A model generated the notes under the pieces. The model ran no database searches. It saw only the letters and a program-made list of their open reading frames with translations, and was not told the origin of the DNA. DNA of 64,000 nucleotides from Dipteris shenzhenensis (taxonomy: Eukaryota; Polypodiophyta; Polypodiopsida; Gleicheniales). Positions 20,063 to 32,393 of this stretch are shown here, piece after piece. The position numbers and the translations under genes were made by a program. The stretch lies in NCBI GenBank assembly GCA_047967505.1, contig CM106541.1, one strand, 5' to 3'. Every line of letters starts with the position of its first letter. Position 1 is the first letter of the stretch.

Positions 20063-20778
20063 ATGTAAGAAAACAATACAACGTATGTGCTCAACAGATA
20101 ACATGATCTCGTATGCAAGAGAGAAAAGCTGATAGTATGGAGAATCAAAAATTTGATTACTGTAAAATTGGTACAATAGATGGCGCTGCCTCCCAGCCGT
20201 GCGCTCCTGTGTGAGAAGCTTCGATGGCATGCTGGAAATAGTAGAGGATGGAGGCTGGATGCTAAGGAATCAGTGTTGTTGTAGCCAGTGATGAATATGG
20301 GCTTCACGGGCTTGCTCTTATATAGCCACCAGTTGTAGTCAGTTAGACCCAATTGGGAGACCGGACGCCCAAAACGGTCGACTGGAGGTCGGTCCCGAAA
20401 TAGGCCACCGACCACACGTTAGAACCGTGGTGTAGAATAGAGCAACTGACCTATGGTCGCTGTCATCCGGGATCATCTGGGACTCCAAACGGGCCTAGCA
20501 ACCCGAGAGTGGGCTGCCTCGGGAAATGCTCCATCTACCCTCAGTGTGGTCAGTCATGGGATGCTTTCCCACACTTGCATGTAGCCTAGTTGGTAGTGTG
20601 CCAACTCTATCTGAAGCCGTCCAGCCATCAGGCCACACATGGCCCCCATCTGGTGTCCAAACCAAGACCTACCGGATAACCGAGCTACTCAAATGCCTTC
20701 TCCTCATATGGGGGGCTTACAAGTAGAGTTAGCTAGTTCCCGCGTAGTTACACGAGAGTGGAGCATTGATATCTAACA
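20063..20778 (-). mobile_element. Copia-3 5' LTR
   Basis: This is a complete 716-bp LTR with TGTTAG...TTACA ends in element orientation. It borders the primer site on the left and LINE-1 on the right. The right border is AAAAAGAGAGG. The AAAAA is the target-site repeat also found at 59354-59358. Confidence 0.92.
20317..20325 (-). promoter_or_regulatory. TATA box of copia-3 5' LTR
   Basis: The minus strand reads CTATATAAG about 455 bases into the LTR, followed by GAGCAAGCC. The same box is in the copia-1 and copia-2 LTRs. Confidence 0.6.
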
Positions 20779-22854
20779 AAAAAGAGAGGTGAGAGTGAGT
20801 TAGCTCTTAGCCAAAATGCTAATTCTTCACTCCTACCTGGATCCATTAAACCTCTGACATTGAGAGTCAAGAAAGTTAATGATTTATCTAACATTCATCT
20901 TCTTCCCCTTTTTAGCCCTAGGGTGGCCTAGGGTTGGGGCTGTTCATTGGCATTGAGGTTACCTTAGATTGTCTTCTCTTATGTTGAACTACTGTGAAGG
21001 ATTTGTCTTGACTAGTGACTTCCTGAGAAGGTGTAGTATCATGAGTGGCCTTTCTTGGATCATCCTCTGAGTCTTCTTCACTAGCTTCTACCTCTTCCAT
21101 GGCATCTTCCCTGTTAACATCCTCTTCAAATTCTTAGCCATGACCATGTTATCCTCTTGATTGACATTGACTTCCTTCTTCAAACTTTATTCTTGCTCTT
21201 TGGGTGGATCAAAGAGATTTTTGTTGAGTGTTTCTATTTGTCTGTTGTCCTTTTCACTCCTCTTGTTAGAAACCTGTCCAGAAGACTGGCCCTTAGAAGG
21301 ATGGTTCTGTGTTTTAGGGACCCACTTTTTAGTAGGGCTTTGTAGCATTGGCTTCTGGCTCCTTAGCTTTAAGACTCTTCAAAGGACAGTTCTTGACCAC
21401 ATGTGTGGATAGACCACACAAAAAGCAAGAATGAGGGAGATTTTAATAAGAAAGGGGTTGTTCCCTGAATACACTACCATTTCTGTTAAGAATGGTAAGT
21501 GTTCCAAGCATCTCTTCTGCTATGTCCATTTTGATGCAAATCTGAGGATTCCCCTTGGGGTTGATAAAGTTTTCTTGCTCTACTCCAAGAACTTCTCCTA
21601 GTCCACTACATAAGGAGGGAAGCTGGTTACACAAGTACAGAGGCAAGTCTGGGAGCTCTACCCATACAGGAATCTTAGTAGATCTAGGAGAGTCTGCAGA
21701 AAATTTTTTGGACCACCAGTCAAGATATGAGGGTTGATTCCTAATAGTCCAAAGACTATTTTGCATGGCTCTAGAAGCCATTTCTGGTTTCTCAAAAAGA
21801 AAGACAAAAAAGCCTTTCTTGAGGAATCTTACATTTAAAACATTTATAACTTTCCTAATCCAGTTCATCCTAATCCAGGATTCAATGAAAGTGAGAGGGG
21901 GTCTTACTCCAGGCAGAAAGCCTACTAACGCATGAGTTCTAAGCCAGACTAGAGAGTCTTGAAGAAGATTGTCATCTAAGAAAGCTTTTACTGACTTACC
22001 TTCTCCATCTACTCTACTGAATCCTCTCCATTAGCATGTTGTGCTCCATCCTCATATGGTTGTGAAGCATGTCAAGGTTCTGAGATGCCCGATGATGGGT
22101 GGTCTTCAACTTCTTTCTCGTAGGTTGAGGGTAGCCTCTTGTCTCTCGTAATCTGCCCAATATCTTCTCTATCTCTTCTTGTGTCCTTGCTTAAGGAGCC
22201 TCCACAGAATGAGGGGGCTCTGTCTGATGTCTTTGGTCGGGGTCCATTATCTCCTATTTTATCATTTCGCATGGTTCCAATTTCACGTGCAAGCTTGGAG
22301 CGAGAGCTGGCACCGGTGCCTGCAGCTCCTCCTTCACCTTTGTCGCCAGCTTCTCTTCACTGGAGGGACTGCATGAGATGCTCCTTGTGTAAGCCTCTGG
22401 CCACCAAGGGCCTGTTTACACTAGAAGGGCCAACACAAGTACACGTTATTGGGGGGAGGGTGAAGAAGCCACCCCGTGGCTTCTGAGCTGCATGCGCATA
22501 AGAGGGGTGCACAGCTCCTCCTCATCCTCCTCTTCCACCACGGGCAGTCGAGCTAGTTCCATGTCTCAGAGGTGGCGATTCACATTCCCGAGACTGTTTG
22601 AATATAAGAGCAGGGAAGCGGGTATCATTAGCCAAGTTGAAGCATTCTAGCAGCTGAGGTAAGGGGGTGTTGACGTCCCAGAAATCAAACAAGAAGTCAG
22701 TCTCAAAAGGTCGATGAGGTAAGTCAAAAGCGATGTTGAGAGGGTTGATGGGAGTGGAGGCATACAGACGGACGGATCTAACATCCCCCTCATGGCCTCT
22801 ACCGTTGTCCTGATCATCCTTTGTCTCCATCGCTCCTTCTGAAAATCTAATCAC
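20779..22854 (-). pseudogene. LINE-1 ORF2 start and ORF1, copy 2
   Basis: This is a near-identical copy of 14781-16856. The DUF4283-like frame (21443-21868) is intact as in copy 1, and the N-terminal frame (22522-22854) starts with the same Met. A small deletion near 21136 and an insertion near 20922 shift frames in the C-terminal part, and the N-terminal end shows a few substitutions. The copy lies between the complete copia-3 LTR and gypsy-4. Confidence 0.8.
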
Positions 22855-23604
22855 AATGGCAAATTTTCATCTACCAACTAGTATTGTTAGTGACCGGGAT
22901 AGCAAATTAAACAGCCATTTTTGGAGGGCTGTGTTTAGAAGATTGGAAACTTCGTTGAATATGAGCACCATGGATCATCCATAGAGTGATGGTCAAACTG
23001 AAAGGGTCAATCAAATCATTGAGAATATGCTTCGAGCATATGTAAGTAAACGGCAAACTAAATGGGAAAAGTATTGTCCTATATTAGAATTTGCATATAA
23101 CATTGCTAAACATTCAGCTACAAGCTTTAGTCAAGCTTTAGTCAATTCATGATTATGTATGGATTTCAACTAAGAGCCCCAATGGCAGTGGGACTCGAAA
23201 AGGAGAAGGTTCAAGCGGCCAAAGACTTTCTTGACGATATGAATCAGATGCTTAAGTTAGCTAAAGATAGCATAAGAAGAGCTCAAGATAGAGCATGAAG
23301 TTATGTAAACCCCCATCGTAGAAGGTTGGAGTTTGAAGTAAATGAGAAAGACTATCTCAAGGTACGTGAATCTTCAGAATCTCTAAAGACAGGTAAATCT
23401 CTGAAGTTGTCTCCTAGGTATTGTGGACCATTCACAATACTTGAGAGAATTGGAGCCTTACCTGAGGGATGTATAGTACATCTAGTTTTCCATGTTTGTA
23501 GGCTAAAAAGAAAATTCAGAGATGATGATAATCTCATTGGAAATGAAGCCGTAGTTGAACTCGTTGAACCTACATCTTTACCACATGAACCGGAAAGACT
23601 TTAG
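22855..23604 (+). pseudogene. Gypsy-4 integrase, truncated, copy 2
   Basis: The sequence corresponds to 16857-17606 and has the same TAG stop in the HP-SDGQTERVN block (22982-22984) and the same open C-terminal frame (23326-23604, LSPRYCGPFTILERIG). The shared lesions show that this is a duplicate of one dead element and not a second insertion. Confidence 0.85.
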
Positions 23605-23766
23605 AGAGGCAAGAAAAAAGAATATGACATACAATATGACAAGAATGTCTGGTTAAGTGCAAAGGTAGACTTGAAGAGAGTTCAACATGGGAAAGGGTAA
23701 GCAACTTTTTGGGGAGATTTCCAATTTTGTTTTCGAGGACGTAAACCATTCTTAAGCGCAAGAGAA

Positions 23767-24103
23767 TGTTACGTCATCCATAATCACGGAAGTCTGAGGA
23801 TCAGTTATGGTGAGGCGGGAAACCGAGAGGGCTCGACATTTATGGGAGCCTAGAGGGTTGGGGACTAGGAGCTATTCTAGGCCTAGGCAAGAATGGGGAG
23901 TGCAATGTAAAGGCCAGAAAGATACTAAGGTTCTTTATGGACATATGGCACTCAGGTGAGTTCCAAGTGGCAAGCATTGGGCAAGGAGGGAGGGTTCCAG
24001 AGAAAGAGCTCAAAAAAAACGAAGAAAAATGAGAGAGCTCGAGGGGACCCGCGACTGGGTGGTTATTTTTGAGAGAGTCCTCTATGAAGTTGGAGACGTT
24101 ACA
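23767..24103 (+). mobile_element. Gypsy-4 3' LTR, copy 2
   Basis: This is a 337-bp match to 17769-18112 with the same TGTTACG and CGTTACA ends. It has lost a few bases near 23840 relative to copy 1. Confidence 0.7.
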
Positions 24104-24573
24104 TTGCTCCTTTGGTAAGTCGGCACTTGCGTAAAGTAGTCGTATTGTTGATATGTCACTAGATCTCCTTGTGGCTCATTGATTGGCATGATGTTGATGG
24201 GCGATGTTGAGCCTGATGTAGCCTCTGGCTCTTGCTACTGCTACACTCATGGAGATATATTGGTTGCAACCATGCATCCAACTGTAGCATCTCGTGGGGA
24301 AATTCCTCATTTTCTACCTCCCTATTAGGCATGTCTTCTGAGGCATCCACATTTGGCAATGTGGTAGTAGGAGAAGATGATGGCTCCCACACAAGTAAAA
24401 AGAGGATGTCTAGATCCTCAATAGGTTGTGAGACAAGGGGAGAGTCATTTCTTTTTCTTGTACCTCTTTACTAATGATTACTGCCAATAAGTCAGGAGTC
24501 TTACATTTTTTGCTAGGTGAACCATTGAGTTACTTTGTGAAGAAGATGACCAAATGTTGGATCCAGTCTTGCT
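24104..24573 (-). pseudogene. Possible gypsy-3 3' region
   Basis: A 77-codon minus-strand frame (24159-24392) rich in Ser, Pro and Glu spans the empty insertion site of the TIR element. It has no family signature that I recognise. It lies on the same strand as gypsy-3 and the 176-codon ORF to its right. Bases 24393-24573 show nothing clear. Confidence 0.4.
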
Positions 24574-25104
24574 TTAGATGACTACTGAGCAAGACAAATC
24601 TGTGGACTGCGAGGGATTGATTCTTGCCACACTTGACCCCAGGATTGTTGATAGGAATGTTGCTGCTTCCTTGAGTTGAGGGTTGATGATTGTGCGAAGT
24701 AGTATCCCATCCCTATGGAACTTGGTATCCTTGGTGAGGAGAAGCTGAATTTCAAGAAATTTGGCATTGGCAAGCGATGTGGGGTATTTTCCCCCTTTAG
24801 TTGGGAGTGAGAAGGCCCTCTGGATCACTATACTATCGAGTATAATGTTGAGTTGACTCTGATTTATAGTGATGGTGCTGTATTTGCCAACCTGTGCATC
24901 GCTAGAGTGGTAAGAATGGAGAAATTCTTGGATGTATGTGGTCATCATAGGATTGTCCTTCAAGGATTGGAGGCTCTCAAACAAACATCCAAGTCCCCTT
25001 TTCTCTAAGAAACCTTTTGCATCATTGGAAAGTAAATAAGTCAATGGAGGTGGCCACACAAGCTCCAAGGACTGGGCCTCATCAATGGTTGTGTAGGTGG
25101 GCAA
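24574..25104 (-). CDS. Unidentified 176-codon ORF downstream of gypsy-3 integrase
   Basis: I do not recognise this protein. It is open for 176 codons in otherwise heavily broken sequence and continues upstream in phase past one stop (about 25110-25210, acidic EDMEIEEE-like). It is soluble in character, with LFESLQSLKDNPMM, YIQEFLHSYHSS and RAFSLPTKGGKYPT stretches, and no transmembrane segment. It follows the gypsy-3 integrase on the same strand, the position of the extra ORF in Athila and Tat-type plant gypsy elements. That origin is an inference from position only. Confidence 0.45.
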   Translation of the reverse strand: MPTYTTIDEAQSLELVWPPPLTYLLSNDAKGFLEKRGLGCLFESLQSLKDNPMMTTYIQEFLHSYHSSDAQVGKYSTITINQSQLNIILDSIVIQRAFSLPTKGGKYPTSLANAKFLEIQLLLTKDTKFHRDGILLRTIINPQLKEAATFLSTILGSSVARINPSQSTDLSCSVVI

Positions 25105-25215
25105 TAACTAGGGTAGAATTTGTTCTTCTTCTATCTCCATGTCATGCCCATACTCCTCATCGAAGCTATCACTTTGAACCACAAATGCCTATGGTCACCT
25201 TGGTTGAGAGGAGGT

Positions 25216-25720
25216 AGATGGTTGCAGAAGTTGGCGGGGGTCTCGTGGGCTAAGGTTGTGGGCTCTTTATTTGAATCCTCTTTAGCTGTGGCATTGCTTT
25301 TGTACCTGCATCCATTTTTGATAGGGTGTACCGTTGATCATTAGATTAGTTGGTATGCAGGTATGACAGTTGTGTGTGTAGTGTGAGAGATGTGATTTTA
25401 GCACATGCTTTGAGAGTGCGGAATGAAAGTGTGTGGCACAATGATTGATACAATCTACTACCTGTTTATGCAAAAGCATGTGATTTCACGTGACCTAAGC
25501 TAGCTAGGGACTTATTTTGCTAGGATTTCCTAGGGCAGCTAGGACTCAGTCATCATCACCTCTGAGCCCTAGGTTGAAATCAATTGATGCTACCTATATG
25601 TGTGAAGACGTACATATGCTAGGGTGAGTGCTTGTGATACAATCTAATACTAACTATGGAAGACTTGGGGCTCCTAAATCTTCAGTATTGTCAGGGATGG
25701 CTTGCGTGTTGATATATTAG
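25216..25720. other. Spacer between gypsy-3 pol and the 176-codon ORF
   Basis: No gene or repeat is recognisable. It would be the untranslated link between integrase and an accessory ORF if both belong to one element. Confidence 0.4.
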
Positions 25721-26200
25721 CGCTTCAATTGGCTCCCATTTATTGTTGTGGTGAATTGGACTCCATCCAATGTTTCCAGCAGCACAACTCCAATGGGATT
25801 CATCTTTTTGACTCTATAAGGTCCTTGACCTAGATATTTCAGTTTGCGCTTGTGGACTTTGGCATTGTAGAGCAGAACTAGGTCACCTTCCCTAATCTCT
25901 TTATCTTTAAGGTTTCTGTCAAAGCATGCTTTCTTTCTTCATTTTTTTGTTGTCATGGTATGATAGGCAACTAACCTTGTCCCTATATGCCACCAATATC
26001 CTACTAAGAGGATTTGTCTTGATGTTGCTTCCCCTGCAAAGTGTCCTCTCGCATCACGCACTTCACAGATGATGAGTGGAATTTCATGTGGCATGGCACA
26101 TTTGCACAGGATGTGATATTTTCCTAATTTATAGAATTGGCCGCTAAGAGTTGATATGGTGCAGATTTGATTATGAGTTTTCTAGCTTCAACTGGTCACA
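25721..26200 (-). pseudogene. Gypsy-3 integrase with catalytic core deleted
   Basis: The HHCC end (HFAGEATSRQILLVGYWW) runs almost directly into the C-terminal region with FDRNLKDKEIREGDLVLL, KRKLKYLGQGPYRV and LDGVQFTTTINGSQLKR. The D,D-35-E core of roughly 150 residues is absent. Stops interrupt the remainder. The element is therefore incapable of integration by itself. Confidence 0.7.
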
Positions 26201-26201
26201 A

Positions 26202-26747
26202 TTATGGCAAGGGTCTTCCTATCATTAAGTATCCGATGATATATGCACACCAATCTGGAACAGCATCTATTTGAAATAGTGTGGCATCTGGCAAGTCATA
26301 TTCTATTCCAGTGGGTTCTTCTCCCAATGTGACACAAGACATGTGATCGTCAATGTAGAGTTGGGCGCCTTTGCGGACCACTATTTTGTAATTGAATTCT
26401 TGAAGCAAAAGGAACCATCTGGTTATTCTTCCTGTTGTACATGAATGGTACACAAGTTAAAGCAGTGCTTGATGGTCGGTGTAGAAGACAAAATCATTTG
26501 CCAATAAATAGTGTCAAAATTTCTTAATACTATGCACCATTGCCAGTGCTTCTCTTTCTGTGGTGGTATAGTTGATTTCTGCATCATTGAGTTGTTGACG
26601 AGCAAAGTAGACTACATAGTCTTTCTTATGTTCACTAGGTTGGCAAAGCACACTCCCAATTGCATACTTGGTGGCATCAGTATATGAACATGAAAATAAA
26701 TATCCTAATTGGGAGATATAAGGATGGATGTTGTAATTAGGTGCCAC
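26202..26747 (-). pseudogene. Gypsy-3 RNase H
   Basis: Frames give CSYTDATKYAIGSVLCQ (first catalytic Asp), VYFARQQLNDAEINYTTTERE with the Glu, ALAMVHSIKKF, and TGRITRWFLLLQEFNYKI. This is the ordered RNase H of a plant gypsy element. The frame breaks near 26453-26605. Confidence 0.8.
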
Positions 26748-27115
26748 TTTAGAAGCTCAAAGGCTTGATCGCACTCTTCTGTCCATAATAATTCCACCAA
26801 CAATTTGTAAAGTGGTCCAGCTATCATGGCATACCGCAAGATAAATCTTCTATAGTAGGCGGCATGTCCCATAAAGACCTGCACACCTTTGGAATTTTTA
26901 TGAGGTGGCAATTCCATGATGATTTTAATTTTTTCCATGTCAATTGCAATCCCATGTTGAGAAATGATGTGTCCCAAAACAATTTCGTGGGTGACCATGA
27001 ACTGATATTTTATTGGATTTAGGGAGATGCCATATTCCCTGCATTTGATTAAAACTGCTTCAAGACATTTTAAGGTCTTGCTTATTGGAGTGGATGCACA
27101 AATTTTTCAAGGATA
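26705..27115 (-). pseudogene. Gypsy-3 reverse transcriptase C-terminal part
   Basis: The RT thumb and connection region reads ISLNPIKYQF, LGHIISQHGIAIDMEKI and FMGHAAYYRRFI. The palm and the YVDD box are missing to the right, where AT-rich sequence begins. One frameshift lies near 26998. Confidence 0.75.
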
Positions 27116-28459
27116 CCTGTAGGAAATTATTCAATAATTGTGAACAGTATATGTATATGTGATGAAGAAACTGTCATCACGCAATTCATTCTTTCTCTTA
27201 AAGATGATGTGCATGAAGATTAGATTATTAATCAACGCAAAAACATAGACGTGAATTCAAAAGAAATGCAAGAGGATGTAAATTCATAAATAGATTTTCT
27301 TGATTTGGGTGGTGATGATGATATTTTCTTTGATGCACATACTCTTACAAATGAGCAGCCTGGAGATTCGTGCTGATGTGTTGAATACATATTCATATTT
27401 TGATTCAAGAAGACCAAGCGCAGTTTCTAATACCCATGCAATGTCTACTTCCTAATATAGTTTCACAAAAAACAATTTTAAATAATGGTCGAAAAGATGT
27501 TAGTCATATTGGGTCATGCTGATGGGATGGAGTGGATGAAACTACGGGTGTAAAGAAGAACCAAGAGAGCCAAAAGAGCCCAGAATAGCTCTTAAACAAC
27601 CACAATTTCATATCGAATATCTCCCAACGCTTGGCCTCTATACAAATATACATGAAAATTGAAATTCAAAAAGTCCAATACCACTAATAGAAATAGAAAT
27701 AGAAATATATCAAACAAAAATAGGCAATCTGCAAATAGAAATAGAAATTCTACAAACAAAAATTCGAAAAAGCAATTTTTGATATTTAAGAACTGAGATA
27801 TCATCACGGATATTGGTTCATAACTCATGAATATATTTTTAAGAATTTCTCTATCAATACAGAAGATGATTTGAAGATGGTGAAATACAAATTTTAGATA
27901 GGAAAAAGATTCAGCAATGTCAAATTTTTAAATATGATATACAAAAAATCAGAGCTTTATTTCAAGAAGACAACTTTTTATTTTAAAAGATTACAAGAAA
28001 TCATTATCTAAGTAATCTATATCTTCATATTCATTTTTTGATTTGGTTTTTGATTAGGCACAGTGATGCCTATGACATTTCTACTATGTCTGAATGGAGT
28101 GAAGATATAATTCATTCATGGTCCTATGATTTTATTTTGGACAATTTTCATTGGATGATATTATATTTTATTGCTTCATATCCTTGGCATTTTGATATAA
28201 AATGGTGGAACTATATTTTTTCATGTGCTCTTGCATTGTACTTGAGCACATGATGATGATATGCACTTAGCTTAGTTTTTCTTTATTGCAAAATAAGTCC
28301 TTTCTTTTGGGTTTGGTAGATAGCCCTGTCTGGAGGTAGGTTGAACATTGGTATTGCACCAAGCTCCTATCTCTCTTTTTTGGCATAGTCTTGAATTGGT
28401 GTGATGTTACATCAAGTGGCAGGTCTATAATGGTCCTACAAATGATTCACTCGGTTCAA
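27116..28459. other. AT-rich unclassified region
   Basis: I see no recognisable gene. The plus strand contains a short repetitive stretch near 27675-27760 (GAAATAGAAATAGAAAT and similar) and a 71-codon Trp-rich frame at 28038-28253 of unknown origin. Base composition is clearly more AT-rich than in the flanks. It lies between the truncated gypsy-3 RT and the start of block B. Confidence 0.5.
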
Positions 28460-29368
28460 ATAGATAGAATTTCAAGAAAATTTAACCACCAAGTGTCCCA
28501 GTGTTAGCAATGGAAATATTCACTGACTCAAAGTTAGGAAGCACTCACCAATAAAGTGTATTTACACTATGGGATGTAGAGAGTTGTGTCCTTCGTGGGG
28601 TTACAAACTCCCTAACCTACCCTCACCATGGATATCTCTTTTCTCTTTTCATCTTTAGGGTGATTTGTGAATCCTAACAAAGAGGCAAATACAAGTGTCA
28701 TGCCATTCTTTTAATTTTGTTGCCCTACTAGAATCTTCATATGAAACAAGGCTCACCATCATCATCCATTCTTTTAATGTTGTTGCCCTCTAAAATCTTC
28801 ACATTAAGCGAGCCTCACCATCATCATTGGCTCTTTTAAATTTTTACCGTACTAAAATCTTCACATGAAGTAGACTCACAGTCCCTTTGCATTCCTTTTC
28901 TCCTTTCTCGACATAACTCTGCTTGCATAGTTTGACAGCCCCACCTTTCCCCCCATCTCGATTCCCACCATTCTCACAATCTAGTCCCTAGTAGCAACCT
29001 GTTGCACTTTGACTCCCTTCCCCACTCTCCCTCGAGTACTATCCCCCCTCAGGTGGTAAACCCCCTGGAATCCTATCACCTCCTCTCATTCTCATGCTTC
29101 CCAATGCCCTTGCCCCGCCTTCTTAAATCGTCCCCTTCCTTTGCTCTCCATGCCTAGTGGTGCTCCTAGCACCCCCCTTGAATCTCTACCTATTGCCCTT
29201 AGCACCCGCCCTTTGAATGTATGGCTTTCCCATCATGTCTTCTCCCCTTCTCTTTGCACCCGATGGCACCCTTGTACGCCCCCTCAAATCTCTTGAATCT
29301 CTACCCAATGTCCCCCTCAAATGCCATCCTCTCCCCTTTCTCTCTATGCCTAATGGTGCTCTTGGTCG

Positions 29369-29381
29369 CCCCCCCCCCCCC
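29369..29381 (+). repeat. Homopolymeric C tract (13 C), block B
   Basis: This run is two C shorter than its counterpart at 910-924. It sits within the 28460-30517 copy of the unclassified C-rich DNA described for block A. Confidence 0.85.
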
Positions 29382-30517
29382 TCGCCTCAAATCTCTACCC
29401 ACCACAAGCCTCCCTGCCTCACTCACATTCAACATATGACTAGTTGATCTTACCAAGATGGAACCTTTGGGGATTATCGATGACATACCAACCAAAACCG
29501 GTAGAGTCAGGTTTGTTGCTGTAACATTCCCCATATTTGATTCCCAAAGGATTGATAGCATATTTGATGGCAACAATTGATCTGCAAAGGTGCCTTCCTT
29601 TGGCATTGCAAGGCTGAAGGTTACATACAGATTGTAGGCATAGAGAACAATTCTTCCATCTAGGAGCCATAATTAGTTTAATTGTGGATGTGTTTTTTGG
29701 GCAGGAGAAGTTTGTGCCCACGAGGTGCTTGAGATAATAACTACTTTAATAACCTACAAGGTTGCTAGCTTGTAAGCTACTTATCAAGAATATCTACAAC
29801 CCTCATTCTTCCCCCCTTATTTCCTTTATTGCAAAGAGTCCACTTTACTTGTTGGGAGATTATGTAAGCAGGTGTGGTGACCACCCCACAGAGAAGATCT
29901 ACACACCATGGAGAACTTGTCCAAATTAGATTGGGAGGGACGCCAACGAGACAAGTAGAAGATGGCCATAGGATAAATGCCCTGGTTAAGGATCATGTTC
30001 CTCGTCCTTGGCAAATCTGATTGGTAGCCTCTCCACCTTGGAAATTTACCCTTGAACCTTTGGAAAAGCCATGCCCATCTATCGCCCATTATAACTGGGG
30101 ACACCTAGAAATTTCAAAACTTTTGCACTTTTACTTACCTGAAGAGGTTGTGAGTACAGTGCAATGATTCTATTTTTGAGAAAGATCTTGAGACTAGGCA
30201 AGAGGTTTGAGTGATGTCTTGGAAGATGTAGGACGTGCAAGTTCCATGCTTCCAAACTAGCGATTAAATGTATCGGGTGTAGAAGGCTACTAGACCACAC
30301 AAATGAACCTTAAGATAAGGCATCCAAAGAAGAGATGCCTTCACTAGATTGAGAATACATACCCATTGTTAATCGTAGAGTGGTTGGTAAGGAAAGGGGA
30401 TGCATGCAATAGATGGTGGACATGTGGCATGGGACGATGACAAAATCCCATACGCAGCACTGCAAAAGGGGGTGAGGGGAGGGCAGTCTTAAGGCAGCCT
30501 GCGCCTGAGTGCTTCTC

Positions 30518-30711
30518 ATACCTTTCTCGGCCTTTAGGCTAAGATCGAGTGTAGTATCTGTTCTTATCAGTTTAATATCTGATACGTGACCCACCGGGTC
30601 ACATGATATTAACCTAATTTCTTTCTGGGGGCAGTCCCATCCGGCAGCTTGCTGCCTGGGACTGCGCGCGTCGCCTCTGTCTTGCACTACGTAAGAGGCC
30701 TGGCGCACCCC
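30518..30711 (+). ncRNA. U2 spliceosomal snRNA-like gene, copy B
   Basis: This is the second copy of the U2-like gene, 194 nt long. It keeps the canonical GGCTAAGATC, where copy A has a substitution, and the same GTAGTATC branch-pairing segment. The Sm-site region is AATTTCTTTCTGGGGG, again interrupted by C, and one base shorter than in A. Upstream boxes (30445-30454, 30488-30493) and the AGTCCAA 3' box (30737-30743) are as in A. The copy is closer to canonical U2 at the 5' end. It may still be a pseudogene because of the weak Sm site. Confidence 0.85.
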
Positions 30712-30958
30712 TTCTCCCTCCCCCTCCGAGGGGGGGAGTCCAATCGAAATTCCCAATAAGGAGTCTGTCAACGTCAAGGACGCTTTCTTCGAAGTTGCCA
30801 AGTCCGCTTGGCGAGGTTTTGCGCAGAGCCCAAATCTGGAAATATAAGTATCGTATATCTATATCACAGCATAGGCATCTGTTAAATCTTGTTTTGTCAC
30901 AGTGGAAGCAAGGAAGGGCAGTCGATTCTAGTTCCATTCAGCAGATGGGGCTATGCTG

Positions 30959-32393
30959 ATAGCCAAGCAAAAGGGATATCTTTCATGGCCGGAGGTTGGT
31001 CCACAGCGGAGACCAAATTTGGGTGAGTGCTGCAACTAGTGTCTGTAGATGGCTGACGACGCTGGTTGTGTTGAGAAGAAAGGCTGATATCAGTACTGTG
31101 CTTGTGTGGCGGATGGGGTAGGTCAAAACTATCCTCTTGGATCCCACTGTAGCTTCTCCCCAAGGGCCGAGCCCTCCATTAATAGGAAGGAAGTTGGCAA
31201 TTTCCATTTTAACGTCTCTCATGGGCTCCTCTCCCTGCATCTCAATTCTTGACAAGACTTAATTTATGATTCATACGTGAGAAGAGAGTCCAATGCACGA
31301 GGATAGGAAGACTCCCTCTATACACGGAGTCTCATACCACACTACGCTGTGTGGTGTGCTAGTAGCAACGGGATTTCTGCCAGTCGAGAAAGCAATAGTA
31401 GACTATTTGTAGGCATGGGACTTCACTAGAGAGATGATCCGATTGTGTTGCCATTCTTCCCATCCGATCCAATATTGGATCCCCGTGACGTCATATTTCT
31501 CATGCGTATAAGGTCAACCATCCATTGAACTTTGGGCCTATAATGTAAATCCAAGGAAGTTTTATTGCCTAACGGCAATGCTAGACTAGCTTAAGCCCAT
31601 TTTAGTTCTCATTTTGTGCACTTTCCATGCATAATACCTTTTTCTACGGAGTAGAGAAACAAGTTCAAGGCAAATCAATGCAACGACTTTAAAATGGTCA
31701 GACCTCATTGTATTACGAACTAAGTGTCTTGTTTCTAGGTAGAAAGGAGTGAAGGAGCATTGAGCCCCTTCTTTTCTGTAAGTTTCTTCTACTTTTTTGC
31801 ATCTATCAAGACAAAGAGGAATCGCAACCCTAATCTGTGAGGGAGAATGACAAATTTAAGATAACCCTAATCTGGTCACGACCGTTGACCCTGGTCGGGC
31901 ATTCATTATTCAGTTGTATCTATTAGTTCCACTACATCCTCTCCCTATGATTCACTCACTCACATCCACAGCATCACTTTCTGTATTGAGTGCATCACCT
32001 TGCGATTGCAGTTAGTAATGAGCAGGAGAGAGAGTGAGCATAGTCTATCTCCCACTACATGAGGTTTATAACGGTCTCCTCGTTCACCAAGCAATCGAGG
32101 GATATCATCTGTATGGAGAGGGCATGTTGCCCTTTGTTAGCCAGGCTGCCATCCCTCATGTAAACAATCGTTGAATGTGTCATACCCTAACAATGACTAG
32201 ATCCTCTGTGCTAAAGGACAGCTCCATAAACAATGTCTATGATTTGCAGTAGTGGTGGGTAATCATCCCTCCTCATTTGCTAGATGGTCCAATGGAAAGG
32301 TCACCATGTGTAGCCAAGCAAAAGGAGGAGATCTTTCATGGCCGTAGATGGGTCCATGTCGAGACCAAAACTGGGTGAGTACCTCGTGCGACA
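30959..32393. repeat. Alpha repeat, copy 1 of block B
   Basis: This corresponds to 2503-3937 with few substitutions. The alpha units of one block are far more diverged from each other than from their partners in the other block, which dates the alpha duplication well before the A/B event. Confidence 0.6.

Noticed and set aside
27232-28253. Possible decayed plant pararetrovirus (caulimovirid) fragment
   Set aside because: Only a short Trp-rich stretch and AT-rich coiled-coil-like repeats suggested it. No RT, protease or zinc-knuckle block is present.
28451-28470. tRNA B-box-like GGTTCAAAT
   Set aside because: No A box, acceptor stem or cloverleaf can be formed around it.
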